This document shows positions 56,424-64,000 of a stretch of DNA of 64,000 nucleotides, one piece after another. Both the position numbers and the translations under genes were made by a program. The DNA comes from Marinifilum_A sediminis (GTDB lineage: Bacteria > Bacteroidota > Bacteroidia > Bacteroidales > Marinifilaceae). The notes under the pieces are model-generated. The model was not told the origin of the DNA. It ran no database searches and worked only from the letters and a program-made list of their open reading frames with translations. The stretch is from positions 78,129 through 142,128 of the forward strand of contig CANMCX010000009.1 in assembly GCA_947496465.1 (NCBI GenBank), written 5' to 3'. Within the stretch, counting starts at the first letter, position 1, and each line of letters starts with the position of its first letter.

Positions 56424-57170
56424 TTGATACTAGAAAAAACATATCATCCCTTTTCCCCACTCAATCAGTTTGTGGATGTTATTTGGTTGGGTAAATCCAC
56501 GGAACTAAATGTGGAATCGAGTCATCATGCAGCTTTGTTTACCGAGCTGATCTTCAATTATGGCGATAACTTTCAGGTAGATGGGCAAAACATCGAGAAC
56601 ATCATTAACAAGCACGATCATCAAATTATATCAGGGTTAAAAACAGAACCCTTTCAAACCAAAATATCAGGCACTTATGGAAGCATCGGATTGCTACTAA
56701 AACCATTTTGTTATGGCATTTTAATCGAGAAGTTTGGTTCCCGTGCTATGGAGCAAATTTCTGAGATACTTTACGAGCACATCTTTGTTCCCAAGGAAGC
56801 AGATTTTAAGCTGGCAGAGCAACACCTGCTCCAATTGTTCTCGGGCAAACATATCGATCCCGACTTTATCAAATTTGAGAATTACATTTCATCCAATTTA
56901 TTGGGCAAAGGAGCGCTTAAAGATTTTAACCTCTCCTTATCAATTACACAAAAAAGCTTTATCCAAAAATTTAAGAAGCATTACCTCTTAACACCTAACG
57001 ATTACCTGAAACTAACAAGAGTAAACACCGCCATACAATTGCTTCAGAATAACAAATCAGAGAAATTGATAGGTGTAGCTTTGGATTCCGGCTTTTACGA
57101 TCAATCCCATTTTATCAAGATATTCAAGAAGTTCTGTGGTTGTACTCCAAAAAAGTTTTATAAATTGTAG
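56424..57170 (+). CDS. AraC-family transcriptional regulator
   Basis: A 248-residue regulator. The C-terminal 100 residues form the two helix-turn-helix AraC domain, with YDQSHFIKIFKKFCGCTPKKFYKL as the typical ending motif. The N-terminal half is the DUF6597-like sensor domain common in Bacteroidota AraC proteins (YHPFSPLNQFVDVIW). No ATG is available near the conserved N-terminus, so a TTG start at 56424 is likely. It is 72 bp upstream of the RibD-type reductase gene, its probable target or partner. Confidence 0.88.
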   Translation: MILEKTYHPFSPLNQFVDVIWLGKSTELNVESSHHAALFTELIFNYGDNFQVDGQNIENIINKHDHQIISGLKTEPFQTKISGTYGSIGLLLKPFCYGILIEKFGSRAMEQISEILYEHIFVPKEADFKLAEQHLLQLFSGKHIDPDFIKFENYISSNLLGKGALKDFNLSLSITQKSFIQKFKKHYLLTPNDYLKLTRVNTAIQLLQNNKSEKLIGVALDSGFYDQSHFIKIFKKFCGCTPKKFYKL

Positions 57171-57242
57171 TGTAGGGTAAATTCTGTACAATTTTATCGG
57201 TAGTAAATCAAAGACATTTGCAGAAACTAAAAACACAGCAAA

Positions 57243-57782
57243 ATGAAAGGTAAAAATTACGTATTTATAGCAAACAGTTTAGACGGGTACATTGCAGATA
57301 AAAATGGAGGTATAGATTATTTAAACACTGTTCCCAATCCAGATCATGATGATGCAGGCTACAACAATTTCATGAAAAAAATTGATGCCATTGTAATGGG
57401 TCGCTCCACTTTCGAAATTGTGCTGAGCTTTGGTATCGATTGGCCCTACCAGGTTCCTGTATTTATCTTGAGTAACAGCCTGCAAGAAGTTCCGAAAGAT
57501 TACATCGGGAAAATTGAAATCGTATCTGGTACGCTTACCAATATTGTGAAAAATCTCAATCAAAAGGGATACCATCACCTGTATATCGATGGCGGCAAAA
57601 CCGTGCAAAGCTTTCTACAGGAAGACTTGATCGATGAAATGATCATCACTACTATTCCTATCCTTCTGGGCGGTGGAATTCCTTTATTTGCAGAATTGCC
57701 AAATGAAATGAGATTTGAGCATACCCATACAGAAATCTATCTGAAAGAGATGGTTCAGAGCCATTACATTCGTAAAAGATAA
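57243..57782 (+). CDS. Dihydrofolate reductase/RibD C-terminal domain protein
   Basis: A 179-residue NADPH-dependent reductase of the RibD_C/DHFR-like family. It begins NYVFIANSLDGYIADKNGG and has VMGRSTFEIV and LYIDGGKTVQSFL motifs of the cofactor site, ending with the ILLGGGIPLFAEL segment. Homologues are common in Bacteroidota as stand-alone proteins of unknown substrate. It is the only gene downstream of the AraC regulator and is the best candidate for control by it. Confidence 0.9.
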   Translation: MKGKNYVFIANSLDGYIADKNGGIDYLNTVPNPDHDDAGYNNFMKKIDAIVMGRSTFEIVLSFGIDWPYQVPVFILSNSLQEVPKDYIGKIEIVSGTLTNIVKNLNQKGYHHLYIDGGKTVQSFLQEDLIDEMIITTIPILLGGGIPLFAELPNEMRFEHTHTEIYLKEMVQSHYIRKR

Positions 57783-57799
57783 AACTTACAAATAAAAAA

Positions 57800-57820
57800 C
57801 CCCTGATTCAAAATCAGGGG
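57800..57820 (-). terminator. Terminator at the end of the cassette region
   Basis: Perfect stem CCCCTGATT / AATCAGGGG with a 3-nt loop, followed on the minus strand by TTTTTT. It serves the last cassette gene rather than the plus-strand reductase, which lacks a T-run on its side. Confidence 0.75.
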
Positions 57821-57927
57821 CAAGTATTATATATTTTAGAGTTTACAAGCTAGCCCCCAACTGCCACAAGTCAATTATATAGTATTTATTGGGGATGTGT
57901 AACAGTTACTTTTGTTGTAGTCTGTTG

Positions 57928-58416
57928 TTATTCACAATTCGATAAAGATTCATCTAAATAACTGCCCAATAAAACCAATTCATCCTCTTCATATTTAAGC
58001 TCTATTTTCTTCTCATCAATAGGTTCATACCCTTTATTTTTACCAGAAGTTCCTCCATTTCTAGTTGGTGTGATAGAAATATCATTTTCTTTTCGATATA
58101 TCTCGACTAATTTTGAAAATGACATTTGTTTTCTTATTGATGATAATCCAGTTTTCTTTTTATAATTCTCAGACATCTTCACAAAATCGTAATGCTTTTC
58201 TCTGACTGATTTTGATAATTCTAAATGTTTTAAGATTAATTCCTTTTTTCGCTCTGAACTTATATCTTTAGATTCAATCGTTAATAAATCTGTCTGCTTC
58301 CAAAGACCGCTTTCTATTCTGTAATAACTTTCAAATACAATTTGATTAGGATAATCGATTACAGTTATAAGATGTTCTTTAATGTTTTTATTAAAAATAT
58401 TTAATAAGCTAATCAT
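57928..58416 (-). CDS. Hypothetical protein, cassette gene 6
   Basis: A 162-residue protein without signal peptide that I cannot assign. It starts MISLLNIFNKNIKEHLI, is rich in charged residues, and has a central SIRKQMSFSKLVEIYRKEND helix and a conserved-looking NGGTSGKNKGYEPIDEKKIELKY stretch (about residues 121-143). Its stop is 3 bp from the recurring motif TTTGTTGTAGTCTG and a matching GACTACAACG motif lies before its start (58480-58489), as in the neighbouring units. Confidence 0.7.
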   Translation of the reverse strand: MISLLNIFNKNIKEHLITVIDYPNQIVFESYYRIESGLWKQTDLLTIESKDISSERKKELILKHLELSKSVREKHYDFVKMSENYKKKTGLSSIRKQMSFSKLVEIYRKENDISITPTRNGGTSGKNKGYEPIDEKKIELKYEEDELVLLGSYLDESLSNCE

Positions 58417-58695
58417 AGTATCGGATTTATTTTCTTCACTATATCATTTAGTCATTTTATACTGAAGTCTAATTCAATAGACTACAACGTTGTTAATAAG
58501 TGGTCGTGGGCTGATTTGAAAAACTAAACCTTCAAAATCCCACTTAGCCGAAGCTTTTGTTTGGATGTAAATTTATTCTTTTCACTAGCCGAAACAAAAG
58601 TATCGGCGATTTTATTAAACGAGCTAAACTCCCAAATTACATCTGACAGCCTATGACCTTTATTTATTGTTGGACACTGGCATTTTTTATTTACT

Positions 58696-59229
58696 TCAAG
58701 GCATTATTAAACTTTCATTCTCTATGTCAATTCTAAAATACCTCTGATTTTTTTCATAAAATTCCCCAAATCCAAATGACATCATTCTGTCAAAACATTC
58801 AAAATAATGCTTTCCTCTCCTTTTTCTATTTGCCAATAAAACTACGCACCATTTTTCTCCTGTATCAGAAAAGTACCCTAAGTATTGTCTATCATATTTG
58901 TTTAGAAATCTACCTACGTTTCTTTTTCTTTTATATTCTATTACACGAGAGTCTTTTAAATGAACTTCGTTGTACTGAGTTATTAACACTGATTCAATTA
59001 GTACTATTTCATTTTCACTTAGTCTAAATGTGGTTTTATTTTTATCAACTAGGTCGCCATGGTAACCTTCGGGGAAAATATAACCAACAAATCTTCTAGC
59101 TTTTACAAAGTAAGAAGTGTCTGAGAGCAATCCTTGTTCTTTGAGATATTCATATTCTTCACATTGAGAAAAGGCTGGTCGAATGATGACCAAAACCAAT
59201 ATTAATAATATATACGCTGTCTTCTTCAT
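58696..59229 (-). CDS. Hypothetical secreted protein, cassette gene 5
   Basis: A 177-residue protein of unknown family, started at ATG 59229 (MKKTAYILLIL). The first 22 residues are a signal peptide ending AFSQCEE. The mature part has a basic KRRGKHYFECFDRMM segment and a C-terminal IENESLIMP. No catalytic motif is recognisable. It is flanked by TTGTTGGACACTG just after its stop and by decayed transposase sequence on the other side. Confidence 0.7.
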   Translation of the reverse strand: MKKTAYILLILVLVIIRPAFSQCEEYEYLKEQGLLSDTSYFVKARRFVGYIFPEGYHGDLVDKNKTTFRLSENEIVLIESVLITQYNEVHLKDSRVIEYKRKRNVGRFLNKYDRQYLGYFSDTGEKWCVVLLANRKRRGKHYFECFDRMMSFGFGEFYEKNQRYFRIDIENESLIMP

Positions 59230-59311
59230 ATTGCTGTATGTACAGGGAGATAGTTTACAGTTGTACAAATCACATGGTTTACACTATATGATTTGTTAAC
59301 CGAATACTCTT

Positions 59312-59437
59312 TTATCTGTATTTTAAAAGTTTGTCGTTTAAGTAGCATAAAAATACATTTCTGTAATAGACCTTCCAAATTCCATTGCCTTTATGTTCAA
59401 ATTCAAGCTGCTTTCCTACTAAAAGCAACAGATCCAT
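59312..59437 (-). pseudogene. Decayed 3' end of an IS481-like transposase, copy 1
   Basis: A 41-codon frame whose centre, FEHKGNGIWKVYYRNVFL, is shared with copy 2 at 60255-60413. It diverges after LCYLND and ends early. It resembles the C-terminus of DDE integrase-type transposases. With no upstream part, it is a relic rather than a gene. Confidence 0.55.
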
Positions 59438-59585
59438 TTTAAGACCTCAATAATTTTACTTTTTCAAGAACTGAAAGCAAAAAACAAAGCCTTAAAAGCT
59501 TGCCAAGAGACAAACTTTTAAGGCTTTTATAATGTAATCATCTAATTTTATGTGGATGCGCAACGGTTACTTTTGTTAGGCACTG
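59341..59585 (-). repeat. 245-bp direct repeat, copy 1
   Basis: It matches 60317-60560 in the same orientation over nearly its full length. It contains the transposase relic, a terminator-like hairpin and, at its end, the motif TTTTGTTAGGCACTG, 2 bp from the stop of the preceding gene. Confidence 0.9.
59486..59527 (-). terminator. Terminator within repeat copy 1
   Basis: Stem AAAGCCTTAAAAG / CTTTTAAGGCTTT with a 16-nt loop, then GTTTTTTG on the minus strand. It lies about 60 bp after the cassette-4 stop. Confidence 0.7.
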
Positions 59586-59587
59586 TA

Positions 59588-60199
59588 TTATTTTAATTCA
59601 ATTCTAAATTCCTTCATCAATGTTACAGTTTCATCAATAAGTGACTCTTTAATTTGATCTTGGTTGTCCTCGAGAAACTTTTCAATTAAAAGAATGTCAT
59701 GTTTGCTAATTAATTCCCTTTCATATTTTAATAACAATTCAAAAAGATTTAAACCTAGAAGTTGCTCTTCAAGCAAATAGAAGTCAGGATTGTCAATTTG
59801 CTCTATGATTGAGAGTTTTGCGTATTCAATGAATGTGAAAACTTTATTGTCATCTGAAAGGAGGGCAAGTGATGCAAAACAAAATGCTCTGCGTATTTTC
59901 ATTCTTCTATTTTCAGTTGAATCCTCATATTCCCATAAGCTATTTTTATATAAGTATTTGAAAAGTTTTTCAATATCTCTGTTGAATTGTCCTGTTTTAT
60001 CAAAATCCGTTCTTTTAACTAGATTTCTCTCAAATACATTTACAATGGAATCTGATTCTGGTTTGTGTGATGGATTTTGATCACAGTAGATAAAAGTCTT
60101 CAAAATTAAATTCTGTGTCTTCTTTGCTATAACTTCATTTTTAGCAAAAGCAGTTACCCAGAATAATCCAAGTATTAATATTGAAACTATCTTTTTCAT
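59588..60199 (-). CDS. Hypothetical secreted protein, cassette gene 4
   Basis: A 203-residue protein of unknown function. A signal peptide (about 1-19, ending TAFAK) precedes an all-alpha, Lys/Glu-rich mature part with leucine-rich helices (FYLLEEQLLGLNLFELLLKY). The gene is bracketed by the two copies of the 245-bp direct repeat, with the start codon 6 bp after a GCGCTATATGTTTGTTAAGGC motif (60204-60224) similar to that before gene 1. It therefore looks like an independent inserted unit. Confidence 0.72.
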   Translation of the reverse strand: MKKIVSILILGLFWVTAFAKNEVIAKKTQNLILKTFIYCDQNPSHKPESDSIVNVFERNLVKRTDFDKTGQFNRDIEKLFKYLYKNSLWEYEDSTENRRMKIRRAFCFASLALLSDDNKVFTFIEYAKLSIIEQIDNPDFYLLEEQLLGLNLFELLLKYERELISKHDILLIEKFLEDNQDQIKESLIDETVTLMKEFRIELK

Positions 60200-60254
60200 C
60201 TTTGCGCTATATGTTTGTTAAGGCACATCCTTTACACAAGTTAAAGATTAGCCT

Positions 60255-60413
60255 TTACACTAAATTAATCTCTACCCTTGTTGATGATTCTTTTGATCTT
60301 AATTTATTTTCGTTAAAGTAGCCTAAAAATACATTTCTGTAATAGACCTTCCAAATTCCATTGCCTTTATGTTCAAATCCAAGGCATTTTCCTTCTAAAG
60401 CTGTAGATCCATT
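60255..60413 (-). pseudogene. Decayed 3' end of an IS481-like transposase, copy 2
   Basis: An open frame of 52 codons plus stop, including GNGIWKVYYRNVFLGYFNEN and ending ESSTRVEINLV. It reads like the intact last 50 residues of a DDE integrase-type transposase and is preceded in frame by a stop, so only the end remains. The family label rests on memory of similar Bacteroidota transposases. Confidence 0.6.
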
Positions 60414-60560
60414 TTAAGACCTCAATAATTTTACTTTTTCAAGAACTGAAAGCAAAAAACAAAGCCTTAAAAGCTTGCCTATTGACAAATTTTTAAAGCT
60501 TTTATATTCTATTCATCTAATTTTATGTGGATGCGCAACGCTTACTTTTGTTAGCCACTG
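60317..60560 (-). repeat. 244-bp direct repeat, copy 2
   Basis: Same orientation as copy 1 at 59341-59585. It runs from AGTAGCCTAAAAATAC to TTTTGTTAGCCACTG and overlaps the last 16 codons of the cassette-3 gene. Confidence 0.9.
60461..60503 (-). terminator. Degenerate terminator within repeat copy 2
   Basis: AAAGCCTTAAAAG (60461-60473) pairs imperfectly with TTTTTAAAGCTTTT up to 60503. A T-run follows on the minus strand as in copy 1, but the stem has mismatches. Confidence 0.5.
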
Positions 60561-61169
60561 CTTTATTGTGTCAATTTCATTCTTCATTTCAATTTTGATT
60601 CCTTTACTATAGTTAGGATCCTCAAATTGAATTTCGATTCTAGAATTCTTTTCAGTCCATTGAATTATTCTGGCCTTTGGTAGACTTGTCATTCCTACAT
60701 CAAATATCAATTCCACAGGGTAAGCAAATCCTATGAAACCAAGCCCAAATCCTTTTCCCATTAGTATTATCGATTTTTTCGTTAGAACTAAATCTGAGTT
60801 ATTAAAGTCATAAATTGTTTTATTGATATTTGGAGGGAATATTTTTTTTACACTGAATAAGTCAAACCCTTTGATGTATACTTTAACTTCATTGAGAATT
60901 ATATATTTACTATCACTTAATTCTCTAATAGCCTCACCACCTCTAGAATACATTTTATAATTCATTCCATATATAAATCCTTTCATACCTATAAATGCAA
61001 GTGAAATGAATGAAACTCCAACCAATAATGAACCAAGATTCAAATTAATAGTTTGAATAATTACAATTAATAATAGTATAAAGAACCCCAAATTAAATGG
61101 CCAAACAAATATGAATGGAAGTTTTGTGATCCTTATAAATGTTAGAAATTTTTCCTGCCTAAATTCCAT
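60513..61169 (-). CDS. Hypothetical membrane protein, cassette gene 3
   Basis: A 218-residue protein with two N-terminal membrane helices (about 20-40 and 45-68) and a cytoplasmic beta-rich domain that could be PH-like (YIILNEVKVYIKGFDLF, then SDLVLTKKSIILMG). Family unknown. The final 14-16 residues (VSVAHPHKIR) are encoded inside repeat copy 2, so the natural C-terminus may have been replaced when the unit was inserted. It is preceded by a GGCTAACGG motif (61186-61194). Confidence 0.68.
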   Translation of the reverse strand: MEFRQEKFLTFIRITKLPFIFVWPFNLGFFILLLIVIIQTINLNLGSLLVGVSFISLAFIGMKGFIYGMNYKMYSRGGEAIRELSDSKYIILNEVKVYIKGFDLFSVKKIFPPNINKTIYDFNNSDLVLTKKSIILMGKGFGLGFIGFAYPVELIFDVGMTSLPKARIIQWTEKNSRIEIQFEDPNYSKGIKIEMKNEIDTIKQWLTKVSVAHPHKIR

Positions 61170-61185
61170 AATAATTTAAAGTTAT

Positions 61186-61318
61186 GGCTAACGGTCTTGC
61201 TACAATTTGTGGGCGATTCACAACTGCCATCTTATCAAAACCGCCCTGGGTTTATTGTTTTTGTAAAATTATCTAATTGAGCGTCACCACCCATTAATTT
61301 TACTTTTGTTGTAACCTG
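61186..61318 (-). repeat. attC-like intergenic element between cassette genes 2 and 3
   Basis: It begins GGCTAACGGTCTTGCTACAA next to the start of gene 3 and ends TTTTGTTGTAACCTG just after gene 2. Internal GTGGGCG/CGCC and GGCTAAC/GTTGTAACC ends could pair. The pairing is weaker than in the 61843-61980 element. Confidence 0.45.
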
Positions 61319-61348
61319 TTTTAACGGCACAACAATATCATCAATTAC

Positions 61349-61825
61349 TTAATTTTTATCAAGAAAAGATTTTTTTAATTCTTCCTCCGTAATATATCCA
61401 TGTTTTATCCAGCTTATATGAGCTCTTTCTTTAAAATTTGAGTGAAACTCCTTTATGATGGAATCATTTTCATTTTTAATTTCGAAGAATGTCAATATAG
61501 TATCATTAAGTCGTATTAATGTATCAGAACGAGAATTGCTATTAAAAATAAAGATGGAATCTGTGTTATTAATGATGGTTGCTTTATAATCAGAATGAAA
61601 GTATTGAATAGTATCGCCTTTAATTATATATTTTTGTGGAAACATATTTCCCATTACATGCATGTATGGATGTACAGTATCTGAATTTATATAGTATTCA
61701 ACATAGCCGTCCTTTCTTGAAAAACTATACCATTTACCTTTTATATCATATGATTCACTTTGATTTCTACACGAAATTATATTAGCAAGTATTAAGACAG
61801 TACAATATATAATTAAAAGTCTCAT
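61349..61825 (-). CDS. Hypothetical lipoprotein, cassette gene 2
   Basis: A 158-residue lipoprotein of unknown function. The leader ends in the lipobox NIISC (Cys about 19). The mature part begins with a lipocalin-like GKWYSFSRKDGYVEYYI strand pattern and is mostly beta, with a helical tail (ITEEELKKSFLDKN). It sits between two attC-like elements in the same orientation as its neighbours. Confidence 0.7.
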   Translation of the reverse strand: MRLLIIYCTVLILANIISCRNQSESYDIKGKWYSFSRKDGYVEYYINSDTVHPYMHVMGNMFPQKYIIKGDTIQYFHSDYKATIINNTDSIFIFNSNSRSDTLIRLNDTILTFFEIKNENDSIIKEFHSNFKERAHISWIKHGYITEEELKKSFLDKN

Positions 61826-61842
61826 AGAATTAAATTAAAATT

Positions 61843-61980
61843 GGCTACAACGTTTCGCGGGTATGGCGTCGTGCCGCCTTGTCCGCAGGTCTGTTGTTTT
61901 AAGTTCTATCGTTCAAATCTCACTTCTGCATCCAGCCGAGCCAAACTGCGGCATGCGCTATGACCCGCTGTTAGCGCAAG
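61843..61980 (-). repeat. attC-like long imperfect hairpin
   Basis: Ends are GGCTACAACG (61843-61852) and GTTAGCGC (61970-61977). The arms GCGGGTATGGCGTCGTGCCGC minus one (61857-61876) and its partner at 61948-61968 pair over about 17 of 21 positions with small bulges, around a 70-nt loop. Length, terminal inverted core and bulged arms resemble integron attC sites. It is GC-rich compared with everything near it. Confidence 0.6.
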
Positions 61981-61983
61981 TTT

Positions 61984-62487
61984 TTATTTAATTATTTCAA
62001 TTCTTTTCTGCCCCTCCACTTTTGGAAGAGCTTTGTTTACGAAAAATTTGTTCATATCAGAGTTAGTCTCGTAAAAAGTCACAAAATCCGTATTGAATTG
62101 CATACTACAAGCCGTAATTTGATCACCAATATTCCGATACTTCTTTAATTCGATTTCAACTGAATGCAGAGTCTGACCGATAATTTTTTTCCAGCTTTCT
62201 TCCTCATTTAATTCTACTCGTCTCCAAGATATTATGTCTGTCTCTGATACATTGAAGGACTTTGGCTCTGTTAGTTTTTTATTGTCTGCCTTTATTGTTT
62301 CAGCGTCTCCCTTTCCTGTCAAGCTCAAAAAAGAATTGTCAACAAACTTTATTTCTAAATCACCAACCCCATCTTCATCTTCTTGGTCATTTAAGTAGGT
62401 TTGAACTCTCGCAACTCCCAGAACAGTTTTACCTATACAATTCTGGATTGACTTTATGGTCTCTGTACAGTCTTTTGTTTTTGTCAT
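61984..62487 (-). CDS. Hypothetical protein, cassette gene 1
   Basis: A 167-residue cytoplasmic protein of unknown family. It begins MTKTKDCTETIKSIQNCIGK and contains acidic (NDQEDEDGVGDLEIKF) and mixed alpha/beta segments. No motif is recognisable. Its stop is followed at once by the attC-like element, and its start is 10 bp after the hairpin GCTAAC-TTGTTT-GTTAGC. It is the first, right-most gene of the array. Confidence 0.7.
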   Translation of the reverse strand: MTKTKDCTETIKSIQNCIGKTVLGVARVQTYLNDQEDEDGVGDLEIKFVDNSFLSLTGKGDAETIKADNKKLTEPKSFNVSETDIISWRRVELNEEESWKKIIGQTLHSVEIELKKYRNIGDQITACSMQFNTDFVTFYETNSDMNKFFVNKALPKVEGQKRIEIIK

Positions 62488-63134
62488 TTAAATTTGCGCT
62501 AACTTGTTTGTTAGCTTAATAAAGTTGTGTTTATTTTTCTTTTATTCATTCAATTTATCAGTTTACACATCCGATATGGCTGTGTAAGCTGATAAGTTGA
62601 TGACGAATTCCAGAGTTCATTAAGAGAATTAATAATTTTCTTTATTAAAATCATAAATGCAAATCTTACTAATTCTTACTCAAATCAGATCAAAATAATA
62701 GGCAAACATGCATGTCTTTCGAACACCATACTCTTTCTATTATTTATAATGTGCACAATCAGTACATTTCATCCCCTCCAGTACTCCTCAAACAAAGCTA
62801 TTTACAATAGCTACTGCTTATCATTAAAGCTTTGTTAAAGTTAACAAATTGATTAAACCAAACAATACATATTATAATATATAAATAAGCTATTCCAATT
62901 AAAAATCACAAAATTATCAACGATTACTTCTCTTTCAACAAGCAATCCATATTGCTTTGCAAATTCTGATAAATCCTAATTCTTAACAACAACACAATTT
63001 GCAATCACAAATAGAGAACTAAAGCACAACAACCATTAAAAGCCACCTTACCTGATAAGTATATGCCCATTCAGTAACAAATCAATAGTACTTCACATAT
63101 CATCGTTCATTTCATTTTTCCATTCATCCTTTTT
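62488..63134. other. Gene-free stretch beside the cassette array
   Basis: About 650 AT-rich bases with no credible reading frame. It starts with the hairpin GCTAAC-TTGTTT-GTTAGC (62498-62515), the array's boundary motif. The rest shows no clear structure. Confidence 0.6.
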
Positions 63135-63363
63135 CAATCCGCAGCATTCTTTTTACAATCAGAAGTATTTTTTTTAAAATCAGAGTCATCCTTTTTTCAT
63201 CAGAAGCATTCTTTTTAAAATCAGAAGCATACTTTTTACAATCAGAAGCGTTCTTTTTAAAATCAGAGTCATCTTTTTTTAATCAGAAGCATACTTTTTA
63301 AAATCAGAAGCGTTCTTTTTAGAATCAGAAGCATACTTTTTTAAATCAGAGTCATTCTTTTTA
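63135..63363. repeat. 21-nt tandem repeat, about 11 copies
   Basis: Units read AATCAGAAGCATTCTTTTTAA with variants (AGAGTCATC, AGAAGCGTTC, AGAAGCATAC) that alternate in a partly ordered way; some units are 20 or 22 nt. Repeats are adjacent without spacers. Indels break any long reading frame, so it is not a coding repeat. Confidence 0.88.
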
Positions 63364-64000
63364 TCGGCAGGCTATACAATTTTGTAGAATCACAATTCTA
63401 AATCTTCACAGAATGCATATTTTCATTAAGCTGCCAATACATGATAGAATCAATATCACAATCGATAAATAAATGGCTAGTACTGGCTGTAGTGTCAACA
63501 GCACAGATTTTTGCGGATGGTAATTTTCAGTCAGTCTCATAGTAGTAGTCGAAATAAAGTTTAGTAATATTTTTGATTATCTATTCAATTTCAAAAAATC
63601 ACATGTTCAAAGCGTCTTCTATTCATTCCAATCCTTTTAGAATTCATTCTAAGCTCACCCTCTCCCATCACAATACTTCCCTTTCACACTTGCTACCCAC
63701 TTCACTTAAAAATTATCTAAAAATGCAATCCAAATCAACATCATCATTCTAATTAATAATTTTTAAATATTTATATTATCTACTATACAGAACAATACGA
63801 GATCACTAACTTCCAGAAACACATTAGAACCTCTCCATTCGGCATCATGAAAAAGATCATTAGAATTGAAGCAATGCCTTAGTAAGATCGGGAAGCTAAG
63901 AACTTGTTCGAAGATCATCCGATCGCACTTAGGTATTGCAATAAGAATCATGATCTTTTTAATGTAGCCTTGACCTTTTTGCTTCGTTTTTGGGTCAAGC
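63364..64000. other. Gene-free stretch at the window end
   Basis: No credible gene. A 62-codon minus-strand frame at 63763-63951 has no start context and is probably part of a decayed repeat. At the edge, CTTGACC (63969-63975) and GGTCAAG (63993-63999) form a stem-loop resembling an interspersed element. Confidence 0.5.

Noticed and set aside
57928..62487. Phage or defence island
   Set aside because: No phage structural, restriction, nuclease or toxin motif is recognisable in the six small proteins; the repeated boundary motifs fit a cassette array better.
63135..63363. Possible CRISPR array
   Set aside because: The repeat units directly abut each other without unique spacers and no cas gene is present.
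63763..63951. 62-codon minus-strand frame
   Set aside because: No supported start context or domain, and it lies in a gene-free, repeat-like tract.

Overview
The window is a 64 kb chromosomal piece of an AT-rich member of the Bacteroidota. It is probably a marine, anaerobic or facultative Bacteroidales of the Marinifilaceae/Labilibaculum type; that lower rank is inference. Supporting signs are a TonB receptor with a carboxypeptidase-like N-terminal domain, families known mainly from this phylum (DUF5777-type barrel, DUF8202-like surface modules), starts without Shine-Dalgarno boxes, and several promoters matching the phylum's TTTG / TAnnTTTG consensus. I see no rRNA, tRNA, CRISPR array or replication origin.

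Layout. 0-9.9 kb: TolC channel, cinA, M48 CAAX-type protease, a lipoprotein and VWA-like membrane protein pair, an EamA permease and a Cys-motif protein. 10-17.5 kb: Na+/dicarboxylate-type symporter, dapA facing an ACT-like protein, an MFS/repeat/YchJ operon, nitroreductase and CobW GTPase. 17.5-26.5 kb: a respiratory and metal region. It has an FNR-like regulator divergent from a cytochrome cluster (haem lipoprotein, barrel, class I cytochrome c, 7-haem cytochrome, cytochrome b), a metal-handling trio (Cys/His-rich protein, TonB receptor, secreted HMA protein) and a 6-haem lipoprotein with a collagen-like spacer. 26.7-30.9 kb: a giant Gly-rich surface protein.

31-53 kb is one long minus-strand catabolic cluster. 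In transcription order it holds crotonase, 3-hydroxyacyl-CoA dehydrogenase, thiolase, acyl-CoA dehydrogenase, EtfB, EtfA, a NarI/HdrD-like two-gene membrane Fe-S module, fused isobutyryl-CoA mutase IcmF, methylcrotonyl-CoA carboxylase beta, a RAYT transposase, enoyl-CoA hydratase, the biotin carboxylase subunit, an AtuA/DUF1446 protein, another acyl-CoA dehydrogenase and butyrate kinase. It reads as branched-chain acyl-CoA (leucine/valine/isobutyrate) degradation. Electrons would go through ETF to the quinone pool, and IcmF plus butyrate kinase would link C4 acyl-CoA to butyrate and ATP. Several junctions carry palindromic repeats.

53-57.8 kb: YebC, a secreted M3-like metallopeptidase, an AraC regulator and a RibD-type reductase. 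57.9-62.5 kb: six small unrelated minus-strand genes separated by recurring inverted motifs (GCCTAAC...GTTAGCC type), decayed transposase ends and a 245-bp direct repeat. I interpret this as an integron-like cassette array without an integrase in view, and it is the most interesting part of the window. 62.5-64 kb has no credible gene but contains an approximately 11-copy, 21-nt tandem repeat.
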